Source: Sistotremastrum niveocremeum HHB9708
Lineage: Eukaryota; Basidiomycota; Agaricomycetes; Sistotremastrales; Sistotremastraceae
Direction: 5' to 3'
DNA: 64,000 nucleotides
Assembly (NCBI GenBank): GCA_001630475.1
Contig: KV419394.1
Span: 1,116,001-1,180,000, forward strand
A model generated the notes under the pieces. The model searched no databases. It saw nothing but the letters and a program-made list of their open reading frames with translations, and had not been told where the DNA came from. How positions within the stretch are numbered: the stretch's first letter is position 1; every line of letters starts with the position of its first letter. Shown piece by piece: positions 45,921-59,259 of the stretch. A program made the translations under genes and the position numbers.

Positions 45921-48008
45921 CTACATAGTCTTCAGGTCGTCGCTTACATGGAATTCACAGCCAGTCTTTTCTTTCACAGTCTGAAGGTCAACTCCCTCTG
46001 CGAGTTCCGTCAGGGTCAGCTCCCCTTTGACCCGATCTACATCGAACACAGCCAATTCGGTTACGATTTGACTAACCGTACGCGCTCCGGTCAATGGTAG
46101 GCCGCATTCTTTGAGTATTTTGGGCTTTCCGTACTTGTCGCAATGTTCTAAAACCGCAATGACTTTCGTACGGTCGGGATTTGACACGAGATCCATTGCG
46201 CCGCCGATTCCTGAGAGATAACGTCATATGCATCTTCCTCAAGCGCCACGAACCAATACATACCTTTTACCAACTTCCCCGGAATCATGAAATTTGCGAT
46301 ATCGCCAGCCTGCGAGACTTGCATAGCCTATATGCTTTGAGATTCGAGGCAAGAGCAAGAATACGGAAAAACTCACTCCCAATATGGCAACATCAATATG
46401 TCCCCCGCGAATCATCGAGAAAGACTCGCTTGAATCTGGAGCCGAGTATTATTGTTTCGCAGCTTCATTAAAACAGTTCCTCTTACCAAATACTGATGAT
46501 CCAGGCAGCAGGGTCACTGTCTCTTTACCAGCGTTGATTATATCCCTAAGTAAGAGATTAGTTGATTGTTGAGCGCCATGCACGACGTACTTACGCGTCG
46601 AGTTTATCCTCAGTCGGATAAGGGCCCATACCCAATATACCATTCTCACTTTGCCACCATACGCGGACACCTTTTTCCAGATATTCTGGCACCAATGTAG
46701 GCATCCCGATTCCCAAATTCACATAGAAACCATCTTTGATCTCCTTCGCCGCCCGACGTGCTATGCGTTGGCGCAGCTGCTCCGCAGAGCTGGCAGACGC
46801 TTCGGAAGTAGGTGAGGGTGGCGGCGTGTTTTCTGGTACAGCTAAAGTCTTGAACTCTATCTGTTTCGGTGCCGTTGATTGCACAATCCTGTCCACATAT
46901 ATGCCAGGCAAATGAATAGCATTGGGCGATAACGATCCTGCAGGAACAATGTTCTCAGCCTGTCGAATACATACTGAGTTCGGGGACAGAGGAACACTTG
47001 TACAGTGCAAAGCTTACCTCAACGATTGTCAAACTTGCGTTTTTGGCCATGACAGAACTGAAATTATTGGCTGTGTATCTGAGAGCACGCTGAATGTCAT
47101 TGGAGGAACTGGTGTTAATCAACGTACCGGAATACACAGTTGCCAACCTCGTCAACTTTCCAAGCCTTGACGAAGGCAACGTCGCCAGCCAAAGCTGGTT
47201 CCAACACATATTTCCTTCCGCCAAATTCTCGAGACTCTTTAGGGTTTCCTTTGATAAGCACACCCTCTGAAGGTCCTCCTTTGCCATAACGGATTGGAAT
47301 AGACCCTTCTTCCACGGCAGTCGAAGCACCCGTTGGCGTGAAGAAAGCGGGAATGCCAGCAGCATGCGCTCTGAGGCGTTCTACTAGAGTTCCCTGCGGC
47401 ACAAGTTCGAGCCCGATCTCGCCTTTCAGATACAAAGACTCGAAATGCTTATTGCTATATATAAATGTCAAGGTATAGCAAGGGCGGGCAGTTGGAGAAT
47501 CATACCCTCCAATGTATGACGAAATCATTTTACTGATCTGACCAGAATGGAGCAGGAGGCCTAAGGATGAAGCTTCAGACAAGACCTATAGGGATAATAT
47601 ATATGGTTTTACCCAGACCACGCTCTCCTACACCTGCGTTATTGGAGACTGCGGTGATATCCTGCACCTCAGGCCGCCTGGCAAGGGCCTGGATTAATGT
47701 ATCTATGCGAAACTTTCAGCGTCAGAACCGAAAGTACAAGGCTCAGCCGACCTGGTGTTCCACATAGGCCGAATCCTGTCGCGAACCATGAGCATAAGGC
47801 AATATCATGTTATCCATGAAGGCACACCTCCACTGAGAATGGTATCTCCAGACTTGACATCCTTGAGCGCGTCGTCTACCGAGTCCCAGACCTTAGACTT
47901 GTTGGGTACCGGGATGTCAGTTGGCGTCGAATAGAGCCTGGTCACAGAAACAGGACGATATTTGAGGATAACAGCGCAGGTTCTGCCTGCTCTTAGTGCG
48001 AGCAACAT
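45921..48008 (-). CDS. Succinyl-CoA:3-ketoacid CoA transferase (SCOT/OXCT)
   Basis: Transfers CoA from succinyl-CoA to acetoacetate in mitochondria, allowing ketone-body or branched-chain carbon use. The N-terminus MLLALRAGRTCAVILKYRP and RLYSTP look like a mitochondrial presequence; an in-frame upstream Met at 48083 is less likely. Subunit A half: KVWDSVDDALKDVKSGDTIL, SGQISKMISSYIGG, YLKGEIGLELVPQGTLVERL, HAAGIPAFFTPTGASTAV and NCVFRY. Subunit B half: EQLRQRIARRAAKEIKDGFY, VNLGIGMPTLVPEYL, the active-site Glu in SENGILGMGPYP, MIRGGHIDVAILGAMQVSQA and GDIANFMIPGKLVKGIGGAM. Linker between halves is Pro/Ser-rich. About nine introns and 540 residues, usual for the A-B fusion. Divergent from twinfilin, with 173 bp between start codons. 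Confidence 0.94.
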
Positions 48009-48181
48009 TGTAGGCGAGGACAGGCAGCTGGAGAGGAGTCTGAGAGCCCGACAAGCATGAGAAGTGAATTGTTCATCCGTCACCTCCGCGGTGCGAGACG
48101 GATCATGCGATGATCACTTGCCCTTCGTCGATCGCGTACCGCGGACCTCCCAGATCTTCCCACGACTATCCCAGATCACCA

Positions 48182-49422
48182 ATGTCCGCCTCCTCAGGCA
48201 TTCTCGTCTCTCAGGAGCTCGCTGACCTCTTCGTTGCCAGTCTAGCGTCCGACGACACGCGTTTCATAAAGGTTTCAATCAAAAATGGTTCAATTCTTTT
48301 GATTATCGCCCTTCTCTTCTCATTGGACTTGTTCAGAATCCCTTGTTCCTGACACTACCATCTCTGTTCAAGGCCAGTTCGAAGACGACTTAGAGAAATT
48401 GCAGGATATACTGGAAGACTCAGTGCCTGCCTATATACTTGCCCGAAAGACCTCTGCAGAATGGATCGCCTTCAGCTACATCCCAGACACCGCCAGGGTT
48501 CGCGACAAGATGCTATACGCATCCACTCGTGCTTCACTTGCCAGATCTCTCGGGTCGAGCTACTTTACAGAGTCCATCTTCGCCACATCCAAAGCAGATC
48601 TTACCGCGTCCGCATATGCTGCTCATTTGGCCCATGCAGCTTCTCCGCAGCCGCTTTCAGCACGCGAGCAGGAAATGGAGGATCTGAGAGCTGCAGAGAG
48701 AGCTAGCGGGACCTCTTCGTATGCTGGGAGTGCCTCGCGCATCAATCACATTGGCACTGGTGTTGGGCTACCTTGGTCTTCCGAAGCAGAGCAGGCTCTG
48801 CAGAGTTTGACACAGCAAGACCAAAGTCACGTTGTTGTTCTGGTGAATATTCTCGATTTCCTCTCTATTTTCGTCGCTAATGCTCTGTAGGATATTGATC
48901 TGAGCGCTGAAACCGTCAAGTTTGTGGCCTCAGAGGCTGCATCCCCCGATACGTTCCACACGCTGATCCCAACATCTGCACCATGTGAGTGCGGTTGTGC
49001 GCGTCATTTCTCGCCTCTGACGAGCCAATAGCATTTGCGTTCTTCCTCTGGATCCATGAGCGACAAGGCGAAACCCGACGCGATATCTGTACGTCTTTTC
49101 GTATTTGATCCTATATCTCGCGCTCATATAACCACTTTCTCCAGTTTTTGTGTACTCCTGTCCGACCTCTTCGCCTATCAAATCTCGCATGATCTATGCA
49201 AGTGGAGCCGCATCGGTGTCTGATTCGGCAAAACAAGTTCTTGGCGATGAGCAGCCAATCCTCAACAAATTCGAGACCTCGGACCCGAAGGAATTAAACG
49301 AGCACTACATCAACGAACAGCTTGGATGGAATCAGATCAGTGGTGACCAGGCACAATCAATTGACCCACCGAAAGCGAAGCAGGCGTTCGCTAGACCCAA
49401 GGGGCCTGGACGAAGAAAATAA
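48182..49422 (+). CDS. TWF1: Twinfilin
   Basis: Twinfilin is an actin-monomer and barbed-end-binding protein with two ADF-homology domains. Domain 1: MSASSGILVSQELADLFVAS, RFIKVSIKNESLVPD, ILARKTSAEWIAFSYIPDTA, VRDKMLYASTRASLARSLG. A helical linker (SAREQEMEDLRAAERASG) leads to domain 2: GVGLPWSSEAEQALQSL, VKFVASEAASPDTFHTL, FAFFLWIHERQGETRRD, IFVYSCPTSSPIKSRMIYAS. The C-terminal tail (FARPKGPGRRK) is basic, as in twinfilins that bind capping protein and phosphoinositides. The first intron uses the donor AATG|GTTCAA to keep FIKVSIKNESL. About five introns and 335 residues. The start at 48182 was preferred over an in-frame Met at 48110 because twinfilins begin close to their first ADF-H helix. 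Confidence 0.94.
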
Positions 49423-49602
49423 AATAGTTCTGCGTCGTTCTAGGCAGCATGTCATTTCACACAATCGGAAGAGGAATGTTATCTCTGTTGCTCGTCCTAA
49501 TAACAAAAGCTACCAATACGATGAACGAGGTACAAGCACCCAGCGGTTAGAAGAACAAGCCATAACGACAGAGCACAATCATGGTACAAGCGATCGTCTC
49601 AA

Positions 49603-52001
<2,399 letters not shown>

Positions 52002-52210
52002 TTTTCTTTTTTATTGAAGTAGAAAAAGTTTTTCTGGGTGTTTTTCTTGGTCGTTACTAATTGGAGTTTTTGAAACCGGACGAGCAGACAAGAGAACTAG
52101 AACAAGGGACGTATGAGTTGCTGATGCTGAGCAAGACTGGCTGTCAGTAAAGTGAAAATACCTTTTATAAGGTTTTCTAGGTTTTTTTAAGATTGTTTTC
52201 TGTAAAATGG
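52002..52210 (-). promoter_or_regulatory. A-rich leader / proximal promoter of Pab1
   Basis: On the sense (minus) strand the bases before the Pab1 ATG contain repeated oligo(A) runs, for example AATAAAAAAGAAAA immediately upstream and CTTAAAAAAACC about 180 bases upstream. A TATAAAA box lies on the minus strand at 52163-52169. PABP messages elsewhere carry oligo(A) in the 5' UTR that binds PABP itself; whether the transcript begins upstream of these runs is not visible. Confidence 0.45.
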
Positions 52211-52475
52211 TGTGAGTCGCGGGTGGCAGAGACATGGAGCGACGTATGTACCTCAAAGCTGATGAAGGGAGGGATGAAGAATGACCTTGTTCGGCTGTGT
52301 TTTTCACGGTTGCATGTGTTGACACTTGTTTGCGCAGGTTGTCCTGGGATCAAGCAACTGGCGCTGAAGCGCATATATAGGGTGCAAAGGACAAGTACTA
52401 CAACAGAATGGTCGTAAACTAATGATGGCGCTAATGTCTAATTCGTAAAATGCAGTCATCAGAGTATGCGGCTCT
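52211..52475. other. Upstream spacer between Pab1 and SCAMP genes
   Basis: The rest of the 474 bp gap between the Pab1 start and the SCAMP stop. It must hold distal Pab1 promoter and SCAMP 3' UTR. No coding potential or repeat recognised. Confidence 0.5.
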
Positions 52476-53804
52476 TCAGCCGCGAGAGAAGTAGGATTTG
52501 GCGCCGTGAGTCGCCAACTCGGTTTTCGCCTGCTCAAAGTTTAGTACTCGGTCCAGTCATTGACAACCTTTGCCTACCTTTTGTATGGAATGGCCTTCAG
52601 CATTGTGATGTTTCCATATCTGTCGAAAGTCAACAGAGATATTTGGAAAGTAAAGCGGCCGACGCACTGAACGGAAATAGAACAAATCGCCGAGACCCTG
52701 GATAGTCCAGCCGACGGTGGCCACAGTGGCAAGGACTCCCGCGACGATGTGCCCTTGACTATACATGCCAATCATCTGAATTAAACCCGCAGATCCGGTC
52801 CTGGTAGAGAGTTGAATGTCGCGTTCAGAAAATCCTGCTTCTATGCTTACCCGGGAATACCAATGATCCTGGGAATAGATGAGTTGGAATCTTCAAGGAG
52901 CTCGTTCAGCGCACGTACATATAGATGGAGAACAGGATATGCCATCCACAGAAAAAGAAATACAGGTCTTGAGAATGATGAGCTTATAGAAAACGGTTGC
53001 GGCGCAGTCGACGCACAGTAATACAGGGATTGCTCCTAGAAATGTTGTCAGATCACGAAGGAGGTCGTTGTGAAACGGTTCACCTTCATGTATGCATTAT
53101 AGATGGGTCTATGGTGACATTGAAGAGGTATTATCAATCTTAGAGCATGAAAGCGCACCGGTACCACAGCAGAAACGAGGCAATGCCGATGACAGGGAGG
53201 TACCTGGGAACCATCAAGTCTGGATCTGTAGAGAAGCACAGACGGCTCACATTATGCTTGCACCCAAGTCCCGGCCGCCGTCCGTCGAGCCAGCAATCAA
53301 GAAAAAGATCTGGGGTGGGATGAAAGGATGCGACGAGTCGTGCGTGAAGACGTACACATGCAATCAGATTGATGATGAGTGTGCCGAGAAGCACGAGCCA
53401 GAGCTGATATAGCCTGGTGACCAGCGCTCGCGATGACTCAGGAATCTCCTCGTGAATGTTGTGGTAAATTAAGGGAAAGACTGGAGGGCCAAACATGAGG
53501 ACAAGGGGCGGTGATGGCAAGCAACGTGGACTGACAGAAAGGCCAATTGTTGGGACTGGTACGCTTCATGCTGGCCTGGCGCTGGTTGAGCTCCTGCTCG
53601 CGGGCGTTGAGCTCTGCTTCCCGACGAGCGATGGCATCGAGACGAGACTGCTGCGAGCCCTCGGTGGGCGCTGGGTACATGACTTGGGGAGACGGGTCAT
53701 CGAAGGGGTTTGTGTCGAGCGAGTGCGTTGACGCGAACGGGTTTTCCGGCGCTGCAGAGAATAAGGACGGTCGAGATGCGACGAGAACAAGACTTACCAG
53801 CCAT
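52476..53804 (-). CDS. Secretory carrier-associated membrane protein (SCAMP)
   Basis: SCAMPs are four-pass membrane proteins of the trans-Golgi and endosomal recycling path. The first exon is only MAG, joined to APENPFAS; NPF motifs (ENPFAS, TNPFDD) at the N-terminus bind EH-domain endocytic proteins. A coiled-coil region (RLDAIARREAELNAREQELN, QRQASMKR) precedes NNWPFFPLIYHNIHEEIPE, the conserved entry to the membrane core. TM segments include LYQLWLVLLGTLIINLIAC, PVIGIASFLLWYRPIYNAYM and HIVAGVLATVATVGWTIQGL. The C-terminus (HSIQKAKTELATHGAKSYFS) is cytosolic. Seven or more exons. An intron inside NNWPF|FPLIY uses GTCAGT. Start at 53804 from splice-consistent reading. Divergent from the secreted DPBB gene, 276 bp apart. 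Confidence 0.9.
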
Positions 53805-54080
53805 ATGATGTTGCGAGGAGACTCGGGAGATGCCGGCCGTTGCCTTGTGGAGCGAACATGAACAAAGCCGGATAAACCGAGGGAGTACAAAAGCTATCGG
53901 CCCCTTCATTTCGCACTCAGTCTCTTCCTCCCAACCTCTTCCTGCCCCCTCACCGCCCTCTGCCACGTCCGTGCCACGCATTCGCCGGCCCACACCACTC
54001 TTTATCTCCCAACTCACATCTGTCGCTTACTAGCTCAGCTTACTCCCCCACCCCCTCACTTCGTTCACTCTTTTATCGAT

Positions 54081-55096
54081 ATGTTCGCATCTCTTCCCCT
54101 CGTGTCTTTCCTTTTGGCCACCGTCGCCCTCCCGTTCGCTCAAGCCCTCGCCGTTCCCCGCTCCCCAGAGCCTTCCGAGCCCGCTGACTGGGGCAAGTTC
54201 AACCTCGAGGTCAGTTGTTCCTGAATCATCTTTTTTTCGCCTTGTCTGACTCCTGTCTCAGGATTATGATACTTATCATTGCCGTTACATGGCTCTCGAC
54301 TGTGAATACAAGCACAACACTGCTTTCTTCAACACCTGTTGTACCCCTTGTATGCCACTCTTTTCCTTCCCGCCGTGAGCTCTACTGATGTTTTTCGTAG
54401 TGAACGCAGGCCAAAGTCTTTCCTCCCGACCTGAGGAATGTAACCCGGACCCCACCGGCGAAAACGGAACCTGCGATTGTGACGACGGAGAAGATGAACC
54501 TTCTTCCAACCCCCCTGCAAACATCGAGAACGACCCTACCACACCCGCCCCATCGTCCACGCCTACTCCTACGACCCACTCTAGTACCAAGGCCCCCACC
54601 ACGACTGCCTCCCCTCCTTCGTCTTCGCAAAATTCTGGCGGCGTGTAAGATAATACCTCTACTCCACAATCGGTATTTGACATGAGCTATCCAGTGCCAC
54701 TTTCTTCTACCAAAACGGTGTCGCTGGCGCTTGCGGCACTGTGCACCAGGATTCTGACTTTATCGCCGCTATTGGTTAGTTGTCATGTCAAACCCTCTTT
54801 TCCCTCTCTCTAACCTCGTTTGCCCAGACCAAGACAGATATGGCAATTCTGGCAATGCTTCACCGCTGTGTGGCAAGCAAGTGAGGATTACGAATACCAA
54901 CAACCAGAAATCTGTGACTGTCACTATCGCGGACGACTGTCCCACTTGCATCAACTCCAACTCGATCGATCTGTCAGTTGGAGCTTTCACCCAAATCGCC
55001 ACCGAAGAAGAAGGCGAAGTTCCCAGTACGTCACGTCCTTGTTACTGCGGCAATCAAAGACTGATGTCCCTTGTAGTCAAGTGGCAGTTTGTCTAA
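54081..55096 (+). CDS. Secreted protein with cysteine-rich N-terminus and double-psi beta-barrel (RlpA/expansin-like) domain
   Basis: Residues 1-24 (MFASLPLVSFLLATVALPFA, then QALA) form a signal peptide. The mature N-terminus has a cysteine-rich stretch: YHCRYMALDCEYKHNTAFF, NTCCTPLNAGQ, EECNPD, CDCDDGEDE. A long Ser/Thr/Pro linker (PTTPAPSSTPTPTTHSSTK) follows, probably O-glycosylated. The C-terminal domain, about 95 residues, is a double-psi beta-barrel as in RlpA, barwin and expansins: ATFFYQNGVAGACGT, GNASPLCGKQVRITN, VTVTIADDCPTCINSNSIDL, SVGAFTQIA. Six exons. Such fungal proteins are secreted and often wall-associated; whether this one loosens plant or fungal wall polymers or is an effector is not known. 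The wall-binding domain of true expansins is absent. Start 54081; last codons IKWQFV. Confidence 0.85.
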
Positions 55097-55459
55097 ATTT
55101 CTAACCATCTTTTTTTATCTTATCTCTTTCTTATCCATCATCATTCGGATCACTGGGTTCAAGCTGGTTTGGCTTCGTGGATCTCTCTAGTCTCGTCTCA
55201 TCTGGTATCAGTGCCTCGGTCATCGCAGAGCTGCGCTCTGCTAGATACACGCTTTATTCCGTAGAGTGACCTGGTAGTCGTTCTTCTGTCTGGTCGTGTA
55301 GCATTACAATACAAGTCGCATTGATCTGCATTGTTCCTGTTCTGATTGATTGAAGGGTAACGTGATTTGGCGATCGCGAGATGCATGCCATCACAAATTC
55401 CCGCGGTGCACCAACTCGTTAAGCTACTAACCAATTGTTGAAGACACTGTAAGCACCTG
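55097..55459. other. Intergenic between secreted DPBB gene and Coq11-like gene
   Basis: About 363 bp, T-rich just after the first gene (its 3' UTR) and mixed sequence after. It must hold the promoter of the Coq11-like gene. No gene or repeat was recognised. Confidence 0.5.
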
Positions 55460-56573
55460 ATGGCACATAGACTGTTGGTCGTGGGGGGCAACGGTTTTCT
55501 AGGCACGTAGCTCTCAATGATGGTCGAATGTCTAGCTTATTCGTTTCACAGGCTCCGCCGTGTGCAAGGAAGCCGTTGGAAGAGGCTGGCATGTAACATC
55601 CATCAGTTCCTCAGGCAAGCCATATCAAACTCCAAAAGGTCATAGTCCAGCATGGACCTCCAATGCCGAATGGAAAACCGCCTCGGCGATGGATCCTACA
55701 TCTTACGAAGAGCACCTGTCCAAGAGTTCTTCCGTTGTTCATACCATTGGAACTTTATTTCCAGATGCTGGGTATAAAGCTGCGTTGCAAAGTGGAAATA
55801 TACCCGCATTGCTACGGATCTTATTTTCTGCCAACAATCAAAACCCTCTCAAAGGAGGTTCTCAAAGACCGTCGCTCTACGATACACTCAATCATGATTC
55901 TGGTCAGTTCATTTGATGAAGTATCTCTACTTCGAAAGTTGACGAGCTCTAGCTCTAACCGTTTTGGCCACTTTCCTATCGAACGCGACTAGCACTGCCT
56001 CTGGAAGCGGCAAAGATAGAACGTTCGTCTATATTTCGGCTGAAGACGTCTTTCGGCCCTTTGTCCCATCTCAATATATCGAATCAAAGCGGAAATGTGA
56101 ACGGGAAATTCGTCGAATGTGTGAATCTGCCGACTCTCCAGTCCGATCTATATTCATACGTCCTGGTACGCTTCCTGTCACCTTATGTGCTACTTCTCTT
56201 AACTAGTGTGCTGCTAGGTCTCATATATCACCCTCATTTACGACCCATACTGAGCCCCGCCGCGGCTCTCCTGTCGTTGTCTGCTACATTGCACGATCAG
56301 CCGGCTCATGTCCTCCCCACCCCTGCGGACGCCTTGAGAAAATTAGGATCACTAAGTCGATCCCTTAATGACACGCCGCCTGCGAGCCATTCTCTGGCCA
56401 ACTTGCTCGAGACACATCCTATCCACGTTGAGCAAGTCGCACAGGCTATTTGTCTGGCTATTGAAAGGCCAGATGTCGAGGGGCCTGTGAATGTGAAGGA
56501 GATGCGCAGGTTGATTGGATGGGGCACGTCGGATGGTGTTGAACAGTCTGCACAACCTCTAGGGCAGTCATGA
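55460..56573 (+). CDS. NAD(P)-binding Rossmann protein, Coq11/NDUFA9-like
   Basis: An atypical short-chain-dehydrogenase-like protein, as in the mitochondrial Coq11 (yeast YLR290C) and NDUFA9 groups, which serve coenzyme Q synthesis and complex I. The dinucleotide motif is HRLLVVGGNGFLG|SAVCKEA. Also seen: GWHVTSISSSGKP, SVVHTIGTLFPD, FVYISAEDVFRPFVPSQYIE, SKRKCEREIR and FIRPGLIYHPHL, which is the family's Tyr-Lys-type region with Arg-Pro-Gly. Residues near the C-terminus (HVEQVAQAICLAIE) match the substrate-domain helix. The first intron (55503-55551) appears to use a GC donor (CTAG|GCACGT); a GT donor four bases later breaks frame. About 310 residues from four exons. I am confident in the fold, less in which of the two roles applies. 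Confidence 0.8.
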
Positions 56574-56588
56574 TGCATGACGGGTTGA

Positions 56589-58004
56589 CTAGTTGACATA
56601 TAAATCGTCGTCGTCATCCCATGCATATTCTGCATCACCGGATGGTTTGAGAGGTTGTGGCGGCGCAGATGGTTTTTCGGGAGCGGCATCACGCTGTTCC
56701 TGAGCCTCGTGTTCTCGGACGATGTCCCACATGTCTTCATCTTCATCCTCTACCATCCTGGCCGGGGCACTGGATGCATTAGCCTGGGAGAGTCGCGTCG
56801 TTGTTTCCTCGAGGCCGTCCATCATATCAGCCCAAATTGACTCTTCTTCTTCTCTTGATATCGCAGTTGCTTGCGTTGCTTGGCGATTTGCAGACGGTGA
56901 ACCCTGTTCTGATCGCCGACTTTCTGGTTGATCTTCGGTTCTTGCTTCAGCTGGTGGTGGATTCAGCACGGGAGAGTTCACTTTGTCATATGACTTGGCG
57001 TTACCTGGTGGCTTTTCAGTCGCCTCTTCGCCGTCCTCTGGTTCATCTTCCTCATATTCATTGGCTGGTCGTCCTGCATCACGGAAGCCACTCAGTGCAA
57101 CCTAAATCATCGGTATTATTTAGAGTTCACGATGTAATTGATCAACGAACATACCGTCATTCGTTTCTTTCTGCATATTTTTTCCACTCGCTCAACCATA
57201 TCCCTAAATTGCATCTTTGGGAACATCTTGTGACCCCATAATTGATACATATATAGTAATCGATCCAAGTCTTCTCTCTAAATATGACTTAGCGATAGAT
57301 ACTTGACCTGAAAGCTTGCGAATCACCTCATGACCTTTCCCTGTTACTTGAAATTTCTTTGCTTCATTAATCAGAGCAGGGAAACCATTTCGCTCCAGCA
57401 ACCTGAAAAGATCTCAAGAAAAGGCTGTATATTCCTCTGCGATCACTTACCTGTCTTCGTCAAGTTTCGGGACCACTCGAGGTTTGACGGGCTTATCATT
57501 ATCTGACTTCCCCAGGTCGCCAACAGGCGAGCTACTTCGAACAGGTAGCGGGATCGAAGATGAGCTAGCCACAGCCTGTCGTGCACTTGCTTGCTTTCTC
57601 AGAGCCTCAAGGTCCAAGGATGGTTTAAGCGCAAAATCATCGTCTGCCTCGATGTCTGCGAATAAGGCGTCCACCTCATCTGGAATTGCGGAAGTGTCCT
57701 TGGTTGCCCCACTTTGAGGTTCCTCGCCGTTAACGTCTGGCTCGTCCTCAGAATCAGAAAGAAACAGCCTGGTATTGCTGGGTTTTGGAGCAGCTACTTT
57801 ATATCCCGGAGATTTAGACTTTGGCGCGTCAACTTCCTCCTCAGAGTCGGACAAGAAAAGTCGGCTGTTTTTCGAATGAATATGTTTAGAGGGCTCCTCT
57901 TCTTCTCCGGCAAGGCTGAGGTCGTCCGTTATAGATGAGGCTCTTGTCCGCGGAGTCGATGGCACTGCAGGCTCAGAATCTGACCAGATGTCGAGCTCGC
58001 TCAT
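56589..58004 (-). CDS. CSM3: Csm3/Swi3/Tipin replication fork protection protein
   Basis: Csm3 (Tipin in animals, Swi3 in fission yeast) pairs with Tof1/Timeless to stabilise paused replication forks and support checkpoint signalling. The N-terminus MSELDIWSDSEPAV and repeats of RLFLSDSEEE and RLFLSDSEDE form an acidic, disordered, probably phosphorylated region. The Swi3 domain follows: KPVKPRVVPKLDEDRLLERN, GFPALINEAKKFQVTGKGHE, DLDRLLYMYQLWGHKMFPK, MQFRDMVERVEKICRKKRM. The C-terminal part is acidic and holds ESIWADMMDGLEETTTRLSQ and YAWDDDDDLYVN. About 400 residues. Introns lie within and flanking the domain. Divergent from the methyltransferase gene starting 58092, 87 bp between start codons. 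Start 58004; the upstream in-frame open reading has no ATG with family features. Confidence 0.9.
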
Positions 58005-58091
58005 AGTTGGGGTGTTAGTCGCGACGTGTTCTTTACACTTGTTGACGCGTTTTCGAGACCCCTTTCGGTGACGAGCCTTGACCAGCAAAGC

Positions 58092-59120
58092 ATGCGACAA
58101 CCAGATCTTGAAGATGGCATTGAATACTGGAACACCAGGGAGGCTAGTTACGATGGTGTCCTAGGTCTGCCATTCTTTGTACATTTTGTTAAGCATTTGT
58201 TGATCTGTCGTTTTGGAGGTGGATTCGGCAACGGGGTATGATATCCCCTTACCTAGTGAAACGAACATGTGCACATCGTTTACTCAGACGTTACCAAGGG
58301 TTGATGCCCTAGGCTCTCGACAGTTCATAATGACTTGGATCCCGGAGCTTTGCACTGTTCCTTCCGCCATCCGCCCCTTGGAAACACCTGCTACTGATCC
58401 AAAGCGACGTTACCGAGCTTTGGATGTCGGTTGTGGAGTGGGACGCACAACGAAGGACGTCCTATTGCATCTCGTTGATGACGTTGTCCTCGTCGAACCT
58501 GTCCACAAATTCATCTCAGTCGCCGAAGCTGAGAGCATCCAATGGAAGGGCATTGCGGAGAAGCGAAAGAGTGCTACTTTCGTACAAGCCCCTTTGCAAC
58601 AATTCGACCCTGGCAAAGACATTGCGGAGAGTGATACATTAGGTCGGATGGGATTTATCCCTGATTCCGTCGAGCATGGCTATGACATTATTTGGTGCCA
58701 ATGGTGTCTGGGACATCTCAACCATTCGGAATTGGTGGCCTTCTTCAAGCTGGCAACGAAATCGCTTCGAGATCTCAGAAAAGGTTTTATATTTGTGAAA
58801 GAAAACCTATGCCGTGACATGGATGACGGTTCTGCTCGCGTAGTGTTTGATGAAGAAGACTCGAGTCTGACCAGGTAATATTCTCGCGTCCATGCCATCT
58901 GCTTCAAGTTTTGAAAAGCAAATTTAGGTCCAATAGCGCTTGGATAGACGTGTTCACAGAAGCTGGTCTCACAGTGCGGGAGGGTAAAATCCAACAAGGT
59001 CTCCCTGAGGGGCTATATCCCGTAAAAATGTGAGCAAGGATTTTGTCGATCTGTTCTAGACGACTGATTGAAAGATCTAGGTATGCTCTGCAAGCCGCAG
59101 ATTCATCGTTGAATTTGTAG
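58092..59120 (+). CDS. NTM1: Alpha-N-terminal protein methyltransferase (NTM1/Tae1)
   Basis: A SAM-dependent enzyme that methylates the N-terminal amine of proteins starting X-Pro-Lys, such as ribosomal proteins, after Met removal. N-terminus MRQPDLEDGIEYWNTREASY, DGVLGGFGNG; then TLPRVDALGSRQFI, the SAM motif YRALDVGCGVGRTTKDVLL, VVLVEPVHKFISVAE, YDIIWCQWCLGHLNHSELVA, FIFVKENLC and RSNSAWIDVFTEAGL. These match the family. A 17-nt exon (58219-58235) encodes the GFGNG turn; removal would change frame. About 270 residues, five exons. The last intron leaves PVKMYALQAADSSLNL and the stop. Tail-to-tail with adenylate kinase. Confidence 0.93.
58219..58235 (+). other. Seventeen-nucleotide microexon of NTM1
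   Basis: GTGGATTCGGCAACGGG, flanked by TTTTGGAG and GTATGATA, completes LGGFGNG. The next exon starts ACGTTACCAAGG. Skipping shifts frame. The Leu-Gly-Gly-Phe-Gly run is a conserved family feature. Confidence 0.8.
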
Positions 59121-59259
59121 ACTACTAATCCCTACTTACCCCAATATGTACACAATACACTAATTTGCTTTCTGTCAGCGAAATAAAATAAGTAAGCTAT
59201 TGGTTTGAGACATTGCAAAAGTCATTTTAAGTCGTCAGTCGGAGAACATCAATCAAAAT

